The notes under the pieces were generated by a model. The model ran no database searches. It saw only the letters and a program-made list of their open reading frames with translations, and was not told the origin of the DNA. A stretch of DNA of 64,000 bases from Streptomyces sp. NBC_01669 (lineage in GTDB: Bacteria > Actinomycetota > Actinomycetes > Streptomycetales > Streptomycetaceae), in contig NZ_JAPEQG010000001.1 in NCBI RefSeq assembly GCF_026339735.1, forward strand, positions 310,001-374,000. The letters are read 5' to 3'. Made by a program: the position numbers and the translations under genes. Numbering within the stretch: the stretch's first letter is position 1; the number at the start of each line of letters is the position of its first letter. Shown one piece after another: positions 62,493-64,000 of this stretch.

Positions 62493-62575
62493 GTTGTTCC
62501 AGCGGCCAATGGACAGTGTCTGTTTCGGACGGAGGCACGAGCGCACGTGACGTCGGCGCTGGCACCGTTGCGGGT
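62493..62575 (+). repeat. 80-bp repeat, copy D (upstream of BASS gene)
   Basis: Begins GTTGTTCCAGCGGCCAATGG and ends GTCGGCGCTGGCACCGTTG, with a more divergent middle than copies B and C. It lies between the PucR stop and the BASS transporter and reads toward the transporter. Confidence 0.65.
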
Positions 62576-62650
62576 ACGACAAGACCCGGACTGGCCGGCC
62601 GGGTCTTCCTCGTGCAACACCTCCCGACTCGCCACCTAGAACCGTGACCC

Positions 62651-63556
62651 ATGGACTCAGTGATCGCCTCTGTCTTCCTGCCGGCAGCCCTTGCGGTCGT
62701 CATGCTCGGCCTCGGACTGTCTTTGACCGTCGACGACTTCGCCCGCACCGCCCGCCAGCCGCGCGCGGTGGCGGTGGCGCTCACGCTGCAGCTGCTCGTC
62801 CTGCCCGCACTGTGCTTCGGGCTGGTCGTGGCGTTTGACCTCCCCCCAGTGCTGGCGGTCGGGATGATGCTGCTCGCGGCTTCTCCGGGAGGCACCGTCG
62901 CCAACCTGTTCAGCCACCTGTTCCACGGCGACGTTGCCCTCAACATCACGCTCACCGCCATCAACTCGGTGATCGCCGTGGTGACCGTCCCGCTGGTGAC
63001 CAACTTCGCGCTGGCGTACTTCGCACCCGACCTCGGTGCGGGGCAGCTCACGCTGCAATTCGGAAAGATGCTCCAAGTGTTCGTGATCGTGCTGGTTCCC
63101 GTCGGGATCGGCATGATCCTGCGTTGGTCCAGCCCCGCCTTCGCCGACCGCATGGACCGTCCTGTGCGGATCGCCTCGGCCCTGGTGCTGGCCCTGGCCG
63201 TCCTCGGCACCGCGTACAACGAGCGAGCCCACGTCCTCGGCTACGTCACCTCGGTCGGCGTGGTGGCGTTGATCTTCTGCCTGGCCAGTCTGACGCTCGG
63301 CTTCGTCGTGCCGCAAGCGATGGGGGTGGAGCCCGGCCAAGCCGTCGCGGCCGCCTTCGAGATCGGAGCGCACAACGCGGCCCTCGCCATCACCATCGCC
63401 GTCGGCGTCCTGAACAGCGTCCCGCTCGCTGTTCCCGCAGCGGTCTACGGATTGGCGATGTTCCCTTGCACCGCCGCTGTCGGCTGGCTGATCACCCGCG
63501 GCAGCTCAAGGCCGTCGGCCGTCAAGTCCGCCTCGGCGGCCGACACTTACCCCTGA
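62651..63556 (+). CDS. BASS-family (bile acid:sodium symporter) transporter
   Basis: Membrane transporter of 301 residues with about nine to ten helices. Markers are LLAASPGGTVANLFSHLFHG (the conserved GGT/NLF motif), FEIGAHNAALAITIAVGVLN with the sodium-site E-x-x-x-x-N pattern and the crossover region. BASS members move bile acids, sulfated steroids, pantoate or pyruvate with sodium. Its place in the island suggests import of a sulfated amphiphile, as inference. Confidence 0.9.
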   Translation: MDSVIASVFLPAALAVVMLGLGLSLTVDDFARTARQPRAVAVALTLQLLVLPALCFGLVVAFDLPPVLAVGMMLLAASPGGTVANLFSHLFHGDVALNITLTAINSVIAVVTVPLVTNFALAYFAPDLGAGQLTLQFGKMLQVFVIVLVPVGIGMILRWSSPAFADRMDRPVRIASALVLALAVLGTAYNERAHVLGYVTSVGVVALIFCLASLTLGFVVPQAMGVEPGQAVAAAFEIGAHNAALAITIAVGVLNSVPLAVPAAVYGLAMFPCTAAVGWLITRGSSRPSAVKSASAADTYP

Positions 63557-63976
63557 GATGCTGCACCGAGCGGAACCGAAACGCCCGCGGAGACACACGG
63601 TGTGCGTGGCCCTGCCGAAGCGCACCTTCACACTCCCCATTGCCGAGCGGTTCCACGCGCTGATCGAGATTCAGGCCGCGCCGACTGTGCCGCACGCGGT
63701 CAGGTGCGGCCACCATGCCAGGGCGTCAGCGCCGGCCCGGATGGCCTACAACAACAGCCCCGCGCCCGGCCGCCGGCACCTGCCGACCAATGACCGATGC
63801 TGCCGTTCCCTGACCGCCTACTGTGAGGCATTCGCCGAGGCCGCGGCTCGCGCCGTTCTGACGGCAGTCGGCGCACTGGCTGCGGGGGTGTAACTGAATC
63901 TGCCGATGACTGCCCTGAGCGCGATGCGCGAGGAACCTTGTCGTTGGCTCGAAAATGACTTCGAGAAGGGCTGCCG
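63557..63976. other. Intergenic stretch with an uncertain ORF
   Basis: A frame from about 63600 to 63893 reads ALPKRTFTLPIAERFHALIE and then basic, unconvincing sequence; I cannot support a gene. No repeat or strong hairpin was seen. Confidence 0.3.
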
Positions 63977-64000
63977 ATGGAAACGCACGTCTCCGAATCC
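63977..64000 (+). CDS. Start of a gene cut by the window end
   Basis: ATG at 63977 (METHVSES...) is preceded by GAGAAGGG with about 6-nt spacing, a good ribosome binding site. Only eight codons are in the window, so no function can be given. Confidence 0.4.

Overview
The window looks like chromosome from a Streptomyces or a very close actinobacterium. It is GC-rich, uses many GTG and TTG starts, and carries families typical of the genus: PAS/GAF/SpoIIE phosphatases, conservon (cvn) genes, an LAETG sortase substrate, DUF6381 and DUF6397 proteins, an LCP ligase, TerD, an MHYT sensor and PucR regulators. All family calls come from reading the translations; no database search was run. No rRNA, complete tRNA or CRISPR array was seen.

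Layout. 0.2-4.7 kb: a PAS-GAF-SpoIIE phosphatase cut from its anti-sigma kinase-like domain by one in-frame TAG, a cell-wall LAETG protein, a GNAT and a truncated hypothetical. 4.9-8.2 kb: intact katG, a decayed furA beside it, and a divergent Fur-family repressor. 8.4-11.2 kb: a worn region with small genes, a chloramphenicol phosphotransferase and several remnants (possible IS200/IS605 end, SDR tail, transposase tail, multi-frameshift gene). 11.2-16.3 kb: a receptor-type Ser/Thr kinase, a maltose O-acetyltransferase-like gene, a frameshifted DUF6397 gene and a roadblock/GTPase (CvnB/CvnD) pair. 16.7-22.8 kb: an ArsR gene coupled to a P-type Mg2+ ATPase and a GNAT, then LCP ligase, TatA-like and TerD. 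22.8-27.3 kb: MHYT, CvnA, CvnB and CvnC, without the usual CvnD. 27.5-43.9 kb: mostly intact housekeeping and accessory genes (methyltransferase, DUF2236, MOSC, desaturase, SNF2/SWIM pair, APC permease with acetamidase, Tat-exported amidase, GAF regulator with aldehyde dehydrogenase).

43.9-51.7 kb is accessory DNA: a zinc-ribbon repeat pseudogene, a three-gene heme cassette (DyP peroxidase, catalase-like protein and a small alpha/beta protein), a GAP-family membrane protein, glutamate decarboxylase, an integrase scar and a truncated TDT transporter.

51.7-63.6 kb is the most interesting part. An acyl-CoA ligase, an unusual aldehyde dehydrogenase, a SnoaL-like protein, a cytoplasmic arylsulfatase with its formylglycine-generating enzyme, a PucR-type regulator and a BASS-family transporter share the region with four copies of a roughly 80-bp repeat. 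Each copy sits upstream of a gene or remnant in the same relative orientation. A 10-bp piece of the repeat also lies in a palindrome between the divergent sulfatase and FGE genes. My inference is a PucR-controlled island that imports a sulfated amphiphile, removes sulfate in the cytoplasm and oxidises the alcohol or aldehyde to a CoA thioester. The MFS, alpha/beta hydrolase, cupin and TDT remnants show that the island is partly decayed, and two truncations lie exactly at repeat copies.
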